Shown here piece by piece: positions 25,049 through 33,101 of a stretch of DNA of 53,920 nucleotides. Source of the stretch: Magnetococcales bacterium (GTDB lineage Bacteria > Pseudomonadota > Magnetococcia > Magnetococcales > UBA8363). Within the stretch, counting starts at the first letter, position 1. Each line of letters begins with the position of its first letter. Where the stretch lies: NCBI GenBank assembly GCA_015660855.1, contig JACSDG010000004.1, positions 1 through 53,920 of the forward strand, given 5' to 3'. The position numbers were made by a program, and so were the translations under genes. The notes beneath the pieces were generated by a model. The model was not told where the DNA came from and did not search any database. It saw nothing but the letters and a program-made list of their open reading frames with translations.

Positions 25049-25170
25049 CTACTGCTGCAATTTTTGCCCAAGTTTGGCGGTGGCCAGTTCGGTTTTTTTC
25101 ATGGCGTTCGTGCACATTCTCTCCCCGTGTCGGATCCGCCGCTCTCGATTTGGCGTTGAAGACGCGAGGC
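25049..25170 (-). pseudogene. relic of the portal gene 3' end
   Basis: On minus the frame reads ERMCTNAMKKTELATAKLGQ then LQQ-stop. This matches the end of the intact portal protein (ERMRTEAMKKTELATK ... KLRQNLRR) with an internal deletion, and matching DNA continues upstream (CGCCAAATCGAGA) with a frameshift. It is a decayed duplicate about 1.35 kb from the real 3' end at 26390. The rest of the 24920-25186 gap shows nothing else. Confidence 0.75.
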
Positions 25171-25186
25171 CACGAAGAGCGGCGTT

Positions 25187-25762
25187 CTATGTCGTTGCCG
25201 CCAGGGAATTCAGGCGGGCATGGACGTTGCCTTTGGCTTCGATGAGTTTTGTGGTCCACGCGATCGCTTTTTGCAGCAACACGGGCGACCGTAACAACAG
25301 GTTCAAGGCTTTTATCATCGGATAGATGACCCGGAGAAGAAACCAGGTGTCCTTCTTGAGCATCTGCAAGGCCAATTCAAGGGCATCCTGGACGATTTCC
25401 CGGTACGGCGAACTGGTGTGGGACTGCATGTTTCTGAGAACGCGGTCCAGATCTTTTTGGGTTCTCGGATCGTTGGCCCAGTTTGCGATAAAGCGCAAAA
25501 ACCGGGTGACTTCAAAGGTGCCGGTGCTTTGTACGGCCCCATTCAAGAGCATGAGGAGAACCCGATGTTCTCGGGAACCTTCCGCGATTTGACCTTCCAT
25601 GACCAGATATGTCAGGCGGTCCCTGAGTTCAAAGAAGCGGAAGCGATAGTTGTTGAATTTTGTTTGCTTGCGGACCGTTCCATTCAGCCACAAAAACCCC
25701 CACCCTACGGCAAGGGTCACCAGCAGGTTGATTACGACAGCGACATCGGAATAGGGGTTCAT
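25187..25762 (-). CDS. membrane-anchored protein of unknown function (prophage cargo)
   Basis: 191 aa. One N-terminal hydrophobic segment (VAVVINLLVTLAVGWGFLWL, residues about 7-26), then helical, basic cytoplasmic sequence, with a second possible amphipathic region near residues 145-165. The gene overlaps the end of the upstream membrane-protein gene by 4 bp (ATGA), so the two are one unit. The unit lies between the intact portal gene and a relic of the portal 3' end, implying insertion. No known family; superinfection exclusion is a reasonable guess for cargo membrane proteins. Confidence 0.6.
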   Translation of the reverse strand: MNPYSDVAVVINLLVTLAVGWGFLWLNGTVRKQTKFNNYRFRFFELRDRLTYLVMEGQIAEGSREHRVLLMLLNGAVQSTGTFEVTRFLRFIANWANDPRTQKDLDRVLRNMQSHTSSPYREIVQDALELALQMLKKDTWFLLRVIYPMIKALNLLLRSPVLLQKAIAWTTKLIEAKGNVHARLNSLAATT

Positions 25763-26289
25763 TTTCCCTCCAGGATATCAAAACCGGACGATGTATGATG
25801 CTCAAGTGTCTTCAGTCTCGCATTTTCCAGGCCATGAGTCAATTTCTTACGTTCATCCGTTAGCCTCTGGATTTCTTGACGTTGTTTTTTGTCGCTCTTT
25901 GCAAAAGCATAGGTCGAGGCAACGATATAGAGGAGCATTAGTCCCATGGCCCAATAGCAACTCTGGAAAAAATGATAGATACCGGTAAGTAGCCAGGGTA
26001 TTTTTTCAGGGGGCAACCTGAGGGTGACCAGCATGCACCAGACAATAACCGCAGTCAGGATCAGAATGCCTAAATTTCCAGATGACGCCAAGTTGTAAAA
26101 TTTATTAACAACATTATCCACAGTGCCGGGCCAACTTTTTTCGGGGAGATTTTTGGTTCTTTTTTTTGGGTTGCTCGTAGCGTTTTTGGACCGTGGTGTG
26201 GAAGACATGACATCGGGACGCCTGAGATTGAGTTTATGCGAATAATGCGGGATTGTAGTGATTAATCCCGGATTTTGCAAGATGGACAT
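25759..26289 (-). CDS. two-TM membrane protein with coiled-coil tail (prophage cargo)
   Basis: 176 aa if started at 26289; an internal ATG at 26208 (MSSTPRSKNATSN) is equally likely. A basic N-terminus is followed by two hydrophobic segments (LGILILTAVIVWCMLV and AMGLMLLYIVASTYAF) and a charged coiled-coil C-terminus (KKQRQEIQRLTDERKKLTHG). Coupled to the next gene. Not a recognisable holin, since the lysis genes are elsewhere. Function unknown. Confidence 0.6.
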   Translation of the reverse strand: MSILQNPGLITTIPHYSHKLNLRRPDVMSSTPRSKNATSNPKKRTKNLPEKSWPGTVDNVVNKFYNLASSGNLGILILTAVIVWCMLVTLRLPPEKIPWLLTGIYHFFQSCYWAMGLMLLYIVASTYAFAKSDKKQRQEIQRLTDERKKLTHGLENARLKTLEHHTSSGFDILEGK

Positions 26290-26345
26290 AACTCAATGAC
26301 ATGACTCGACGGGTTAATTCTATAAGTATGATCCATATCGTTGGA

Positions 26346-26380
26346 GTTGCCGGGAAGGGGGCAGGTTCCTTCCCGGCAAC
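26346..26380 (-). terminator. 13-bp perfect stem-loop after the portal gene
   Basis: GTTGCCGGGAAGG pairs with CCTTCCCGGCAAC 10 nt past the portal stop. No U-tract follows on minus. As after the nozzle gene, a U-less hairpin marks the junction between a virion gene and inserted cargo. Confidence 0.6.
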
Positions 26381-26389
26381 CTTTGACCA

Positions 26390-28438
26390 TTACCGCCGCA
26401 AATTTTGCCGGAGTTTGGCGGTGGATGCGGTGGCCAGGGCGGCATGGATGCGCAGGCGTTCCAGTTCTGCTTTGGTGGCCAGTTCGGTTTTTTTCATGGC
26501 TTCGGTGCGCATTCTTTCTTCGCGCCGGGTTTGCAGTCGTGCCGTCTCGATTTGGCGTTGCAGGCGCAAGGCTTCCCGTTGAACATTCACCTTGTCCTGT
26601 TCCACTTCGACCAGGGGGTTTTGTTCCGGGGGTGCCGGAGGGGCGTTGAGTTGGGGGTAGAAGCGGATACCATCTTTGTAACCCAACAGACCAAAGACCT
26701 CCGAAACCAATTGTTTGGCATCGGGTGCCATTCCCAGCAAATCGGAAACGGTGCGCGCCCCCATCAAAAACCGTTCCAACCGGTTTTGCACATTGGTGGC
26801 TCCCACCCCCACATTGATGCGCACCGTCAATTCCTGTTCCAGCAACCGGTCAACGATGGGATTGAAACCAAAACGTTGTACCAATGGTGAACGCCGTCCC
26901 GCCATGGTGAGGATGAATTCGTCGGTCTCAAAACGTTGTTCCAGCTTGACCAGTTGCCGCAACACCGGCTCGGCCCAGGTTTCCACGAACACCCGCAGCA
27001 GATATTCGGTGGTCAGGTTGGCGTCGGCCGACAGTATGTTCATACCGCCGACGGTTTCGTTGAGTTGCCGATTGATGTTGACACTTCCCTGGTCAAACGT
27101 GCCGATGGCCGAATCAAAGTCGGCATTGAGCAGGTTTTGTTCCTCGTAGGCACTGGAAGTGATATCGGGGGTTTGATGGACGATCACATCCGTTTCGGGA
27201 TTGGTCATCATGGTGACCGATCCGGGGATGTTTTTGGTCAGGCTTTTAAGGTCCACCCCGCTGCCGCGCCGGGCGAAATAGCGTTTGTTTAAAACCAGTT
27301 GAACATTGTCAAAACGTTGATTTTGGACTTCGTTGATGGCCGATTGCAAATCCTGGGACAGCTCTACAAGCCCTGTCGGATAAAGACGATGGGCCTCGAT
27401 GATGCAGGTTCCCATGGCAAAAGGGCGGCCATGGGGATAAACCTCTGTGACCACGACCGGGTCACTTAACATGGCTTTGGATCCCAGGGTGAAGAACACC
27501 CAATCCTGACCATCGCGCCGGATAAAGTTTTCGTGAACGTTGAGGATGGAAAAATCGCGTATTCCCCGGCGGTTTTCTGTTGGAATGCGATCCTGACGTT
27601 GATTTTGGATGCTGTCGTTGAAGGCTTCGGCCTCGGATGCGGCGGCAAGGATGGTCTCTTCATCCAGGGATCGCCATGGACCTTGCATTTGTTTTTTAAT
27701 TTCGTCCATCCGCATGGGTATGATGTGGATGACGAAGGGGGAGGAACGAATGGGATCGCGCCAGTCGGCCCCGGCGTCAAGTCGTATGTTTTCCGGTTCC
27801 AGGAGTTCGATTCGGGGCCGATCCACCACCCGCACCATTTCCATGTGTCGATGGATGACGGGTTGGCCCTGGGGGTCATGAATGACCAAACCGGTTACGG
27901 GATCGGTGAGGGCTGTTTCTACCTCCTGCATTTCTTCGGAATATTCCCAGGTTTGCTTGGAAACGCAGATTCCATGCACCATGGCATCCTGAAAGGCACC
28001 GATCACCGTTTGAAACCAGGGGATGTCCTTGTCCAAACGATGATGGATAATTTCTTTGAACACTTCGGCACTGGCCAATTGCCTGGGATCGCCATCGTCG
28101 CGGGGTTCCAGGCTGACCATCTCGGAATTTTGAAAAAATGCGGCTGCGGCATGGGCTTCGTTGCGACGGATGGCGTTGCGGGTTTTGGGCCGAAACAGGG
28201 AGGAACGGCGTTTATACAGTTCGGAGTGATATTTGGATCCTTCGGGATGTTTGGAGCGAAAATTGGCCAGGTTGCGACGCCATTGCCGCCGCAAATTTTT
28301 TTCCATCCAATCCCGACTCCCCTCGTAGGCTTCCTGGGACATCTTGAGCCAGGTTTCATCCTGGGCATTGGTGTCATCCTGCCCATTATTGTGGTCGTCG
28401 GTGTCGGTGTTTTGGGGTGCTGTGAATGCCGGATTCAT
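26390..28438 (-). CDS. phage portal protein
   Basis: 682 aa from ATG 28438, which overlaps the upstream stop (ATGA); the frame is open further but runs into that gene. WLKMSQEAYEGSRDWME, KPKTRNAIRRNEA-type sequence, a long beta/alpha middle with IIEAHRLYPTGLVELSQDLQSAINEVQNQRFDNV, and a helical C-terminus with a long R/E/Q-rich coiled coil (VQREALRLQRQIETARLQ) match large podovirus portal proteins. It forms the dodecameric DNA gate and binds terminase and adaptor. It lies between TerL and scaffold as expected. Confidence 0.85.
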   Translation of the reverse strand: MNPAFTAPQNTDTDDHNNGQDDTNAQDETWLKMSQEAYEGSRDWMEKNLRRQWRRNLANFRSKHPEGSKYHSELYKRRSSLFRPKTRNAIRRNEAHAAAAFFQNSEMVSLEPRDDGDPRQLASAEVFKEIIHHRLDKDIPWFQTVIGAFQDAMVHGICVSKQTWEYSEEMQEVETALTDPVTGLVIHDPQGQPVIHRHMEMVRVVDRPRIELLEPENIRLDAGADWRDPIRSSPFVIHIIPMRMDEIKKQMQGPWRSLDEETILAAASEAEAFNDSIQNQRQDRIPTENRRGIRDFSILNVHENFIRRDGQDWVFFTLGSKAMLSDPVVVTEVYPHGRPFAMGTCIIEAHRLYPTGLVELSQDLQSAINEVQNQRFDNVQLVLNKRYFARRGSGVDLKSLTKNIPGSVTMMTNPETDVIVHQTPDITSSAYEEQNLLNADFDSAIGTFDQGSVNINRQLNETVGGMNILSADANLTTEYLLRVFVETWAEPVLRQLVKLEQRFETDEFILTMAGRRSPLVQRFGFNPIVDRLLEQELTVRINVGVGATNVQNRLERFLMGARTVSDLLGMAPDAKQLVSEVFGLLGYKDGIRFYPQLNAPPAPPEQNPLVEVEQDKVNVQREALRLQRQIETARLQTRREERMRTEAMKKTELATKAELERLRIHAALATASTAKLRQNLRR

Positions 28439-28755
28439 GCGTTTACATCTCCCTTGGCCTCGCCGGTGATGCACCGGGGCAATTCGTTGAGAAGGTCGGC
28501 ATTGGCCCCCCGACGTGCCAACCGGTAGCGTTCCAGAATTTCGCCGCCTGCCATGACGACCTTTTTGAGGAGAGGGTCGTTTTTCAGTGTTTCCAGGGGA
28601 ATATCGAAGCCCCATTGGCCCGAAAGGTCCAGATTGCGGATGCGGACCAGACCGCCGGTGATAGCCACTGCCCAGCGGTAACCGGGATAGGTGTGCCACA
28701 GGGCCTCGCCCACCTGGGCTGCTTGGTATTGTTCATGGGTTGGGGTTTGGTTCAT
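28435..28755 (-). CDS. phage protein between terminase and portal, unknown
   Basis: 106 aa, MNQTPTHEQYQAAQVGEALW start. It has a compact central part (GYRWAVAITGGLVRIRNLDL, WGFDIPLETLKNDPLLKK) and a helical end. Its stop overlaps the portal start. The conserved position suggests a packaging accessory protein; the family is not recognised. Confidence 0.7.
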   Translation of the reverse strand: MNQTPTHEQYQAAQVGEALWHTYPGYRWAVAITGGLVRIRNLDLSGQWGFDIPLETLKNDPLLKKVVMAGGEILERYRLARRGANADLLNELPRCITGEAKGDVNA

Positions 28756-28831
28756 GTTTGTTCTCTCTTTCCCGAGACATGCGGCTGACCGAGTCGGTTA
28801 GGCGGCGCAAGGCGGCCCCAGCCAGCATCAT
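28733..28831 (-). CDS. possible 32-aa coupled ORF
   Basis: MMLAGAALRRLTDSVSRMSR... The start overlaps the stop of the 77-aa gene (TGATGATG region) and the end overlaps the start of the 106-aa gene by 23 bp. The arrangement fits translational coupling, but 32 codons is too short to be sure. Confidence 0.3.
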   Translation of the reverse strand: MMLAGAALRRLTDSVSRMSRERENKHEPNPNP

Positions 28832-29061
28832 GGGCGTTGGGGCTGGTTGGGGTGTTGGGTGGGACATGGGTAGGGATCCTGTGTCAAGGTTTCTGCGTTT
28901 GGCCCATCCGCTTCCGGGGGATCCTGGAGCGGCTGGCGAACGCGGGTAAATTTTCGTCCATTGGAAAATTCATAGGTGGTGGCGGGGGGGTGTTGACCAT
29001 CATTGGCCAGGGCGACCATGTCACCCCAATCAAAAATACGCGTGGATATATGGGCGTTCAT
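28828..29061 (-). CDS. 77-aa phage protein, unknown
   Basis: MNAHISTRIFDWGDMVALAN start, overlapping the TerL stop by 4 bp. Contains YEFSNGRKFTRVRQ and then a Pro/Gln/Asp-rich disordered tail. Probably a small packaging-region accessory protein. No family recognised. Confidence 0.65.
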   Translation of the reverse strand: MNAHISTRIFDWGDMVALANDGQHPPATTYEFSNGRKFTRVRQPLQDPPEADGPNAETLTQDPYPCPTQHPNQPQRP

Positions 29062-30509
29062 AGAGTTCCCACGTCTTCCGGATAACAGGCGGTTTCATCC
29101 TCATGAAAAGGGGCGACGCTCCGGGAAAAGGTCAGGGCCAGGGCATCACCGCAGTCGGGTGAGGAGAGTCCCCGACGTTTCATCATCTCTTTTTTTTCCA
29201 GGCGGACTTGCTGGGTGGGGGAAAAGCCATATTCCACCGATGTCAATTCACCCAACAGTTCCGGGTCATCGGGGAGTTCCATGCCATGGATCAGGGCATC
29301 ACGCATGCGGCCCCACATTTCGGCACGCAGGTTGAAATATTTTTGCGGCTCCATGGCACTGTGGCCGGCATTGATTTCGATGATGTCAAATCCCAGCTGC
29401 CGCAGTTGGTCTACCACCGAGCCGCCGATGCCCACACCATCGACGAATACTGCGTGGGGTCGCCATTGACGAATGATTTTGGCGGCGCGGGCACTGGTTT
29501 GCGTGGTGTCCAGGCCGCGCATTTTGATCAAAGGGTGCAGTTTGCGTCCTTGACGCAGGGCAAATACCGTCTGGTCTTCACCAAAGCGGGCGACATCGAT
29601 TCCCAGGATGCGGGGTTGACTTTCATACCCTTGTGCCTTGCAATGCCGACACCGTTCCACGGCGGTCCCTGGGATAAACTGGTTGGAACCGGAACGGGGA
29701 AAAAGGCCACGCACCCGCACCCGGGCAAAATCGGAATCTTCGCCGTAATCATCGATCCATTGCTGTATTTGTCCCTTGTTGGTCAAACGACAGGTACGTG
29801 AATCGATCTGCCGGGTGATCCATCGATGCTTGAAACGGCCAAAACAGGAATGGAATCGACCGGATGCCAAGGTGGGGTTGCCAAAACAGCACCATAAAAT
29901 TTCGGTGTTGGCGTCGGTCATGGCCCCTTCGGCCACTTCCCAGACCGAGTCGGGAATGGCGGAGGCTTCATCGAAGAACAGGGCTACGCGTTTGCCTTCG
30001 TTGTGAAGTCCGGCGAAGGCTTCGGTATTGCGTTCACTCCAGGGTACCATATCGATGCGCCATGTTTTTTCAAACTTGGGGTCGGCGGCAAACAGGGCGG
30101 TGGCGGTCATGCGAAACAATTCTCCTCCCAGGCAACGCCGTCGCCATTTGGCCAGTTCGGCCCAGGTTTTGGTTTTAAGCTGGTTTTCGGTATTGGCGGT
30201 CACCACCCCTTTGGTTTCCTCGAAGGTCATGATGGACCAGAGCATCAGCCAGGCCACCAGTGCCGATTTGCCGATGCCGTGGCCGCTGGCGACGGCGACG
30301 CGTACCGGTGCTCCATGGCCTCCACGCAGGGAGGTGGTGATGGCCTGGAGAACGTCCGTCTGCCATGGGTCGGGACCGGTGTGATCGGTCAAGTCTCCCG
30401 TTCCCCATGGAAAACAGAGCTGGACAAATTTGAGGGGATCTTTGGAACAGTCTGCCAGCAGTTCCGCCAATTGTTGTTGCAGTTCTTCAGGTGTCGCTGG
30501 GTTCTTCAT
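29058..30509 (-). CDS. terL: terminase large subunit
   Basis: 483 aa. ATPase: Walker A GHGIGKS at residues 76-82 and Walker B VALFFDEAS at 175-183. Nuclease: GIDVARFGED at about 303-312, VFVDGVGIGGS and the final SPDCGDALAL, giving the acidic triad. It cuts concatemeric DNA and powers packaging through the portal. The small subunit gene overlaps it by 23 bp. The length is normal for the family and no key residue is missing. Confidence 0.92.
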   Translation of the reverse strand: MKNPATPEELQQQLAELLADCSKDPLKFVQLCFPWGTGDLTDHTGPDPWQTDVLQAITTSLRGGHGAPVRVAVASGHGIGKSALVAWLMLWSIMTFEETKGVVTANTENQLKTKTWAELAKWRRRCLGGELFRMTATALFAADPKFEKTWRIDMVPWSERNTEAFAGLHNEGKRVALFFDEASAIPDSVWEVAEGAMTDANTEILWCCFGNPTLASGRFHSCFGRFKHRWITRQIDSRTCRLTNKGQIQQWIDDYGEDSDFARVRVRGLFPRSGSNQFIPGTAVERCRHCKAQGYESQPRILGIDVARFGEDQTVFALRQGRKLHPLIKMRGLDTTQTSARAAKIIRQWRPHAVFVDGVGIGGSVVDQLRQLGFDIIEINAGHSAMEPQKYFNLRAEMWGRMRDALIHGMELPDDPELLGELTSVEYGFSPTQQVRLEKKEMMKRRGLSSPDCGDALALTFSRSVAPFHEDETACYPEDVGTL

Positions 30510-30708
30510 GGTTCCTCCTGCGGGCCGACATCAACCGGGTGGCGAAATCGATGTCGGTTTTGTGTTCCACGCGATCCACGAACATGGACAAATGTTTGCC
30601 GATGAGTTCCGTGGCCCGTACCGCAGCGGTGAACTGGTTGGCTGCTGCCGCTTCATCGCGCAACCGCAGCAATTCTTCCAAGACTCTTTCGGGGTGTATG
30701 GTATTCAT
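30487..30708 (-). CDS. terminase small subunit-like protein
   Basis: 73 aa from ATG 30708 (MNTIHPERVLEELLRLRDEA); a longer frame to 30786 reads into the preceding gene. AAAANQFTAAVRATELIGKHL followed by MFVDRVEHK is the core of a small-terminase type found next to TerL. It would recognise pac/cos DNA. It overlaps TerL by 23 bp. Confidence 0.75.
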   Translation of the reverse strand: MNTIHPERVLEELLRLRDEAAAANQFTAAVRATELIGKHLSMFVDRVEHKTDIDFATRLMSARRRNHEEPSDT

Positions 30709-30920
30709 GGTTTCCTGTTCCGGGAGAGCATTCCGATGGCCAATAGTGCCGCCACCAGGGAAAGAATGGTGGTTACCACGGCCCAAAAGCTGTAGATCAT
30801 GGTCAAGTTGATCCCATGGCTGATCGTTGAATCGTCATGGATGTCATTTGGAATCGAGGTTTGATTCGGTATGTCAGCTACCGGATTAGCGGCGAAGTTT
30901 TTCCCGATCTTCGTGCGCAT
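30705..30920 (-). CDS. single-TM holin-like protein
   Basis: 71 aa. A hydrophobic C-terminal segment (MIYSFWAVVTTILSLVAALLAIGML) is followed by a short basic tail (SRNRKP). The start is uncertain: ATG 30920 overlaps the upstream gene by 35 bp, and an internal ATG at 30800 would leave only the membrane segment. Size, position between the lytic-enzyme and terminase genes, and the neighbouring TM protein suggest a holin or antiholin. Confidence 0.5.
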   Translation of the reverse strand: MRTKIGKNFAANPVADIPNQTSIPNDIHDDSTISHGINLTMIYSFWAVVTTILSLVAALLAIGMLSRNRKP

Positions 30921-31251
30921 CCAATTTGTCGAGGATGGCGTCCAGTTTGGTTGCGGCTACCGCTTGTGCCTGCTCCAGGGCACCGAAACGGTCATGAATG
31001 ACCCGGATATCTTTGTCGAAGGTGGTGATTTGGCGTTCATGCCCACTGATGCGTTCACGGTATTCCCCCGCTTGCAGTGTGACATTGAGTAACAGGCTGC
31101 CCAGGGCCAGGAGTGCGGCTCCGACCCCCGACAAACTCCAGCGTACCCAGGGGGGGACGCCCAGATTGTTTTGGGAGTCGCGAAAGTCGGCGTATTGGGA
31201 TTCCAGCAGGGCACGTATTTTGGCAATGTCTTCGTTGCTCATGGGATCCAT
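30886..31251 (-). CDS. TM plus coiled-coil lysis-module protein
   Basis: 121 aa (start 31251, or 31242 giving MSNEDIAKI). One TM segment (WSLSGVGAALLALGSLLLNV, about residues 38-58) then a long coiled coil (EYRERISGHERQITTFDKDI ... LDAILDKLDAHEDREKL). The layout resembles i-spanin/Rz-type or class III holin-like proteins. It follows the lytic-enzyme gene by 49 bp. A lysis role is inferred from position. Confidence 0.6.
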   Translation of the reverse strand: MDPMSNEDIAKIRALLESQYADFRDSQNNLGVPPWVRWSLSGVGAALLALGSLLLNVTLQAGEYRERISGHERQITTFDKDIRVIHDRFGALEQAQAVAATKLDAILDKLDAHEDREKLRR

Positions 31252-31300
31252 CCACTTGGATTTTAATGGTTAACGGCAGGTTTTTGTTTTTGGTGTGTGG

Positions 31301-31795
31301 TCATGCCACGCTTAAAAAACGTTGCCAGTTATTTTCAAAGGCCTGGGTGGTTCCGTGTCCTTGGGGGGTGTTGTAATGACGTTTCCAAAATGCGGCGATG
31401 GCCGCCGGATCGTCGGGGGCGGGTAGCGGGTTGGCGACGCGGCGGTAATGCAGGCGACACATGATGGCAGCATAAAACAGGTCGGTGACCAATCGTGAGG
31501 CGTTTGGCATTTCCTGGCGGCCCAGATATCCAAGAATTTTGTCGCGGGTGGCGATTTGCCAGCGCAGCCAATTATTCCAGATATCGTTATGGGTCGCCGG
31601 TTCCATTTGGAAAATTCCCAACGCAGGCCCTTGTCTGAGTTGTTTAAGGTACAGACCGCAGCCTGATTCCTGGATGGCTGTCCCCAAAAGCAGTTGCTCT
31701 GCCGCTTCCCCTTCCATATCCAAAAATTTGAGGGCAGGGCGGATGACCTGTTCCATCAGGTGGCGTGGGTGGATGCCACAGGAACTTTTGGTCAT
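31301..31795 (-). CDS. phage lytic transglycosylase-like endolysin
   Basis: 164 aa from ATG 31795 (MTKSSCGIHPRHLMEQVIRP); upstream starts at 31828 or 31864 are possible, the latter inside the terminator. GTAIQESGCGLYLKQL...GPALGIFQMEPATHNDIWNN carries the catalytic Glu (QES) and the GxxQM motif of SLT-type lysozyme-fold enzymes. No signal peptide, so a holin would be needed for release, in agreement with the two membrane proteins that follow. It is the first late gene after the putative antitermination site. Confidence 0.7.
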   Translation of the reverse strand: MTKSSCGIHPRHLMEQVIRPALKFLDMEGEAAEQLLLGTAIQESGCGLYLKQLRQGPALGIFQMEPATHNDIWNNWLRWQIATRDKILGYLGRQEMPNASRLVTDLFYAAIMCRLHYRRVANPLPAPDDPAAIAAFWKRHYNTPQGHGTTQAFENNWQRFLSVA

Positions 31796-31862
31796 ATGGT
31801 TTTCTTCGGGCAATATGAAGACGGTCATGGCAATGTCCAGGCGAGGGGGGTGAGTGAAAAGC

Positions 31863-31889
31863 AAAAAAAAGCACCGGGCAGGCCGGTGC
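31863..31889 (-). terminator. Rho-independent terminator between late promoter and lysis genes (tR'-like)
   Basis: GCACCGG pairs with CCGGTGC around a 5-nt loop, followed on minus by eight T. It lies directly upstream of the lysis/packaging operon and about 85 nt below a good promoter, the layout on which Q-type antiterminators act. Confidence 0.8.
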
Positions 31890-31979
31890 GGAGAGGGTCG
31901 AACGAAAATAAAGCCAGGTTCTGGGCTAACTTAACGATGAACGTTGTTGGTGCAGGCATAGTTATCGATCGTTAGGACG

Positions 31980-32008
31980 TGTTTACCCTATTTTGCGGGG
32001 GAGGTCAA
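31980..32008 (-). promoter_or_regulatory. putative late promoter (pR'-like)
   Basis: On minus, -35 TTGACC (32008-32003) and -10 TAAACA (31985-31980) are 17 bp apart. The promoter lies just past the Q-like gene and before the terminator at 31863-31889. The -10 is weak (3 of 6), which is usual for regulated phage promoters. Confidence 0.5.
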
Positions 32009-32026
32009 TATAAAAATTGCATGTTA

Positions 32027-32593
32027 TCATTTTTTTTCTTCTTCAAGGTTTTTCTGGAGTGTTTTTAATGCCTTTGATTCAAGGGAGTTCAGGGAGGCTT
32101 CGATGTGGGCGAAGCGATCGCGCCAGGTATCGCGCCATGTTTTTTCATCGATGCCTATCGTTTTGGCGATGCTACGACCGGAACGGGCGCGACGGATACC
32201 GGTTCCCTGGCAGGTGGGGCAGGAGCGGACGGGTTGTTTTTTATTGCGGGTGCGGATGACCGTCCGTCCGTTGATTTCGTGTCCACCGCAGCGGTGGCAC
32301 AGACCGGGATCGATCCAGTCGCGCAGGGCGAGTTCGATCATGCGTTGGGCGCGACGCGGGTCTTGAGTTTTCCAATCTTCGGGCCAGAGTTCACGCAAGG
32401 CCCACCAGACGAGGTCTTCCCAGAAGCGGTTTTCGCCGGTCCATTTGACGCGAATCATCAACGATTGCAAAGTATTTTTGGGTAGAGCACCGGCGACATC
32501 GTCCCAGGACAGGGAGGATAATCCTCCCCCCACGGTATCTTCATAGCGGGTGATGCGGGTGGAAAGACGTGTCAATGCGCGTTTGGGGTTCAT
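32027..32593 (-). CDS. Q-like late antitermination protein
   Basis: 188 aa, AGGAG 5 nt before the ATG. A zinc-finger-like CHRCGG...CPTCQG pair at about 99-130 is set between basic helices, and the C-terminal IGIDEKTWRDTWRDRF is a helix-turn-helix-like end. This matches zinc-finger-containing phage antitermination (Q) proteins. A promoter and strong terminator immediately downstream give it a target. It is the second gene of a short early transcript. Confidence 0.7.
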   Translation of the reverse strand: MNPKRALTRLSTRITRYEDTVGGGLSSLSWDDVAGALPKNTLQSLMIRVKWTGENRFWEDLVWWALRELWPEDWKTQDPRRAQRMIELALRDWIDPGLCHRCGGHEINGRTVIRTRNKKQPVRSCPTCQGTGIRRARSGRSIAKTIGIDEKTWRDTWRDRFAHIEASLNSLESKALKTLQKNLEEEKK

Positions 32594-32645
32594 GCCTGCT
32601 CCTGTCGAGGTTTTCCAAATGTTTTGTGGGTTTGGGAAGCATTAT

Positions 32646-33101
32646 TCAGATGACGACCCCGGATGCGGCGACACTGTCGGGCAGGGGGCTGGCGTCAGGT
32701 TGTGTTCTCGGTATCTTTTTATTTTTGGTCGAGATTTTTGCTATTGGGTTGTGTTCATTGCCCTTGGGAATTTGGCCATTTTCCTTGGGGAAGCGGAAAG
32801 TGGGTTTATCGATGCGCTGGTGGTGCCAGCCGGTGATTTGGTAATAACGGCGATGATTGACTTCGTATTCGGTGAGCAACCTTTGATCTTTAAGTTCCCT
32901 GAGCCATTCGCAGAGGGTATCGATGGTCAGGTTATCACCAGGAAAAATTTGCATTTTCAATCTTTTTGGTGTGGCGGGACAGATGCCTGAATCATCGCTG
33001 AAATTCCATAAACCGATAAAGAGCAACCGCGCCGGCAACGAGCAGGCGACGACCTGATCGCTGGTCCAAAACTCAGGTTTGATCGTGCGAATACGTGCCA
33101 T
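32646..33101 (-). CDS. winged-helix phage replication-type protein
   Basis: 151 aa from ATG 33101 with a strong GGAGGG; a longer frame to 33176 has no ribosome-binding site. MARIRTIKPEFWTSDQVVAC, ARLLFIGLWNFSDDSGICPA and the following LKDQRLLTEYEVNHRRYYQI form the winged-helix head common to phage replisome-organiser/DnaC-loader-type proteins. The C-terminal half is shorter than in full replisome organisers. No helicase or primase partner follows, so its replication role here is uncertain. Confidence 0.7.
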   Translation of the reverse strand: MARIRTIKPEFWTSDQVVACSLPARLLFIGLWNFSDDSGICPATPKRLKMQIFPGDNLTIDTLCEWLRELKDQRLLTEYEVNHRRYYQITGWHHQRIDKPTFRFPKENGQIPKGNEHNPIAKISTKNKKIPRTQPDASPLPDSVAASGVVI

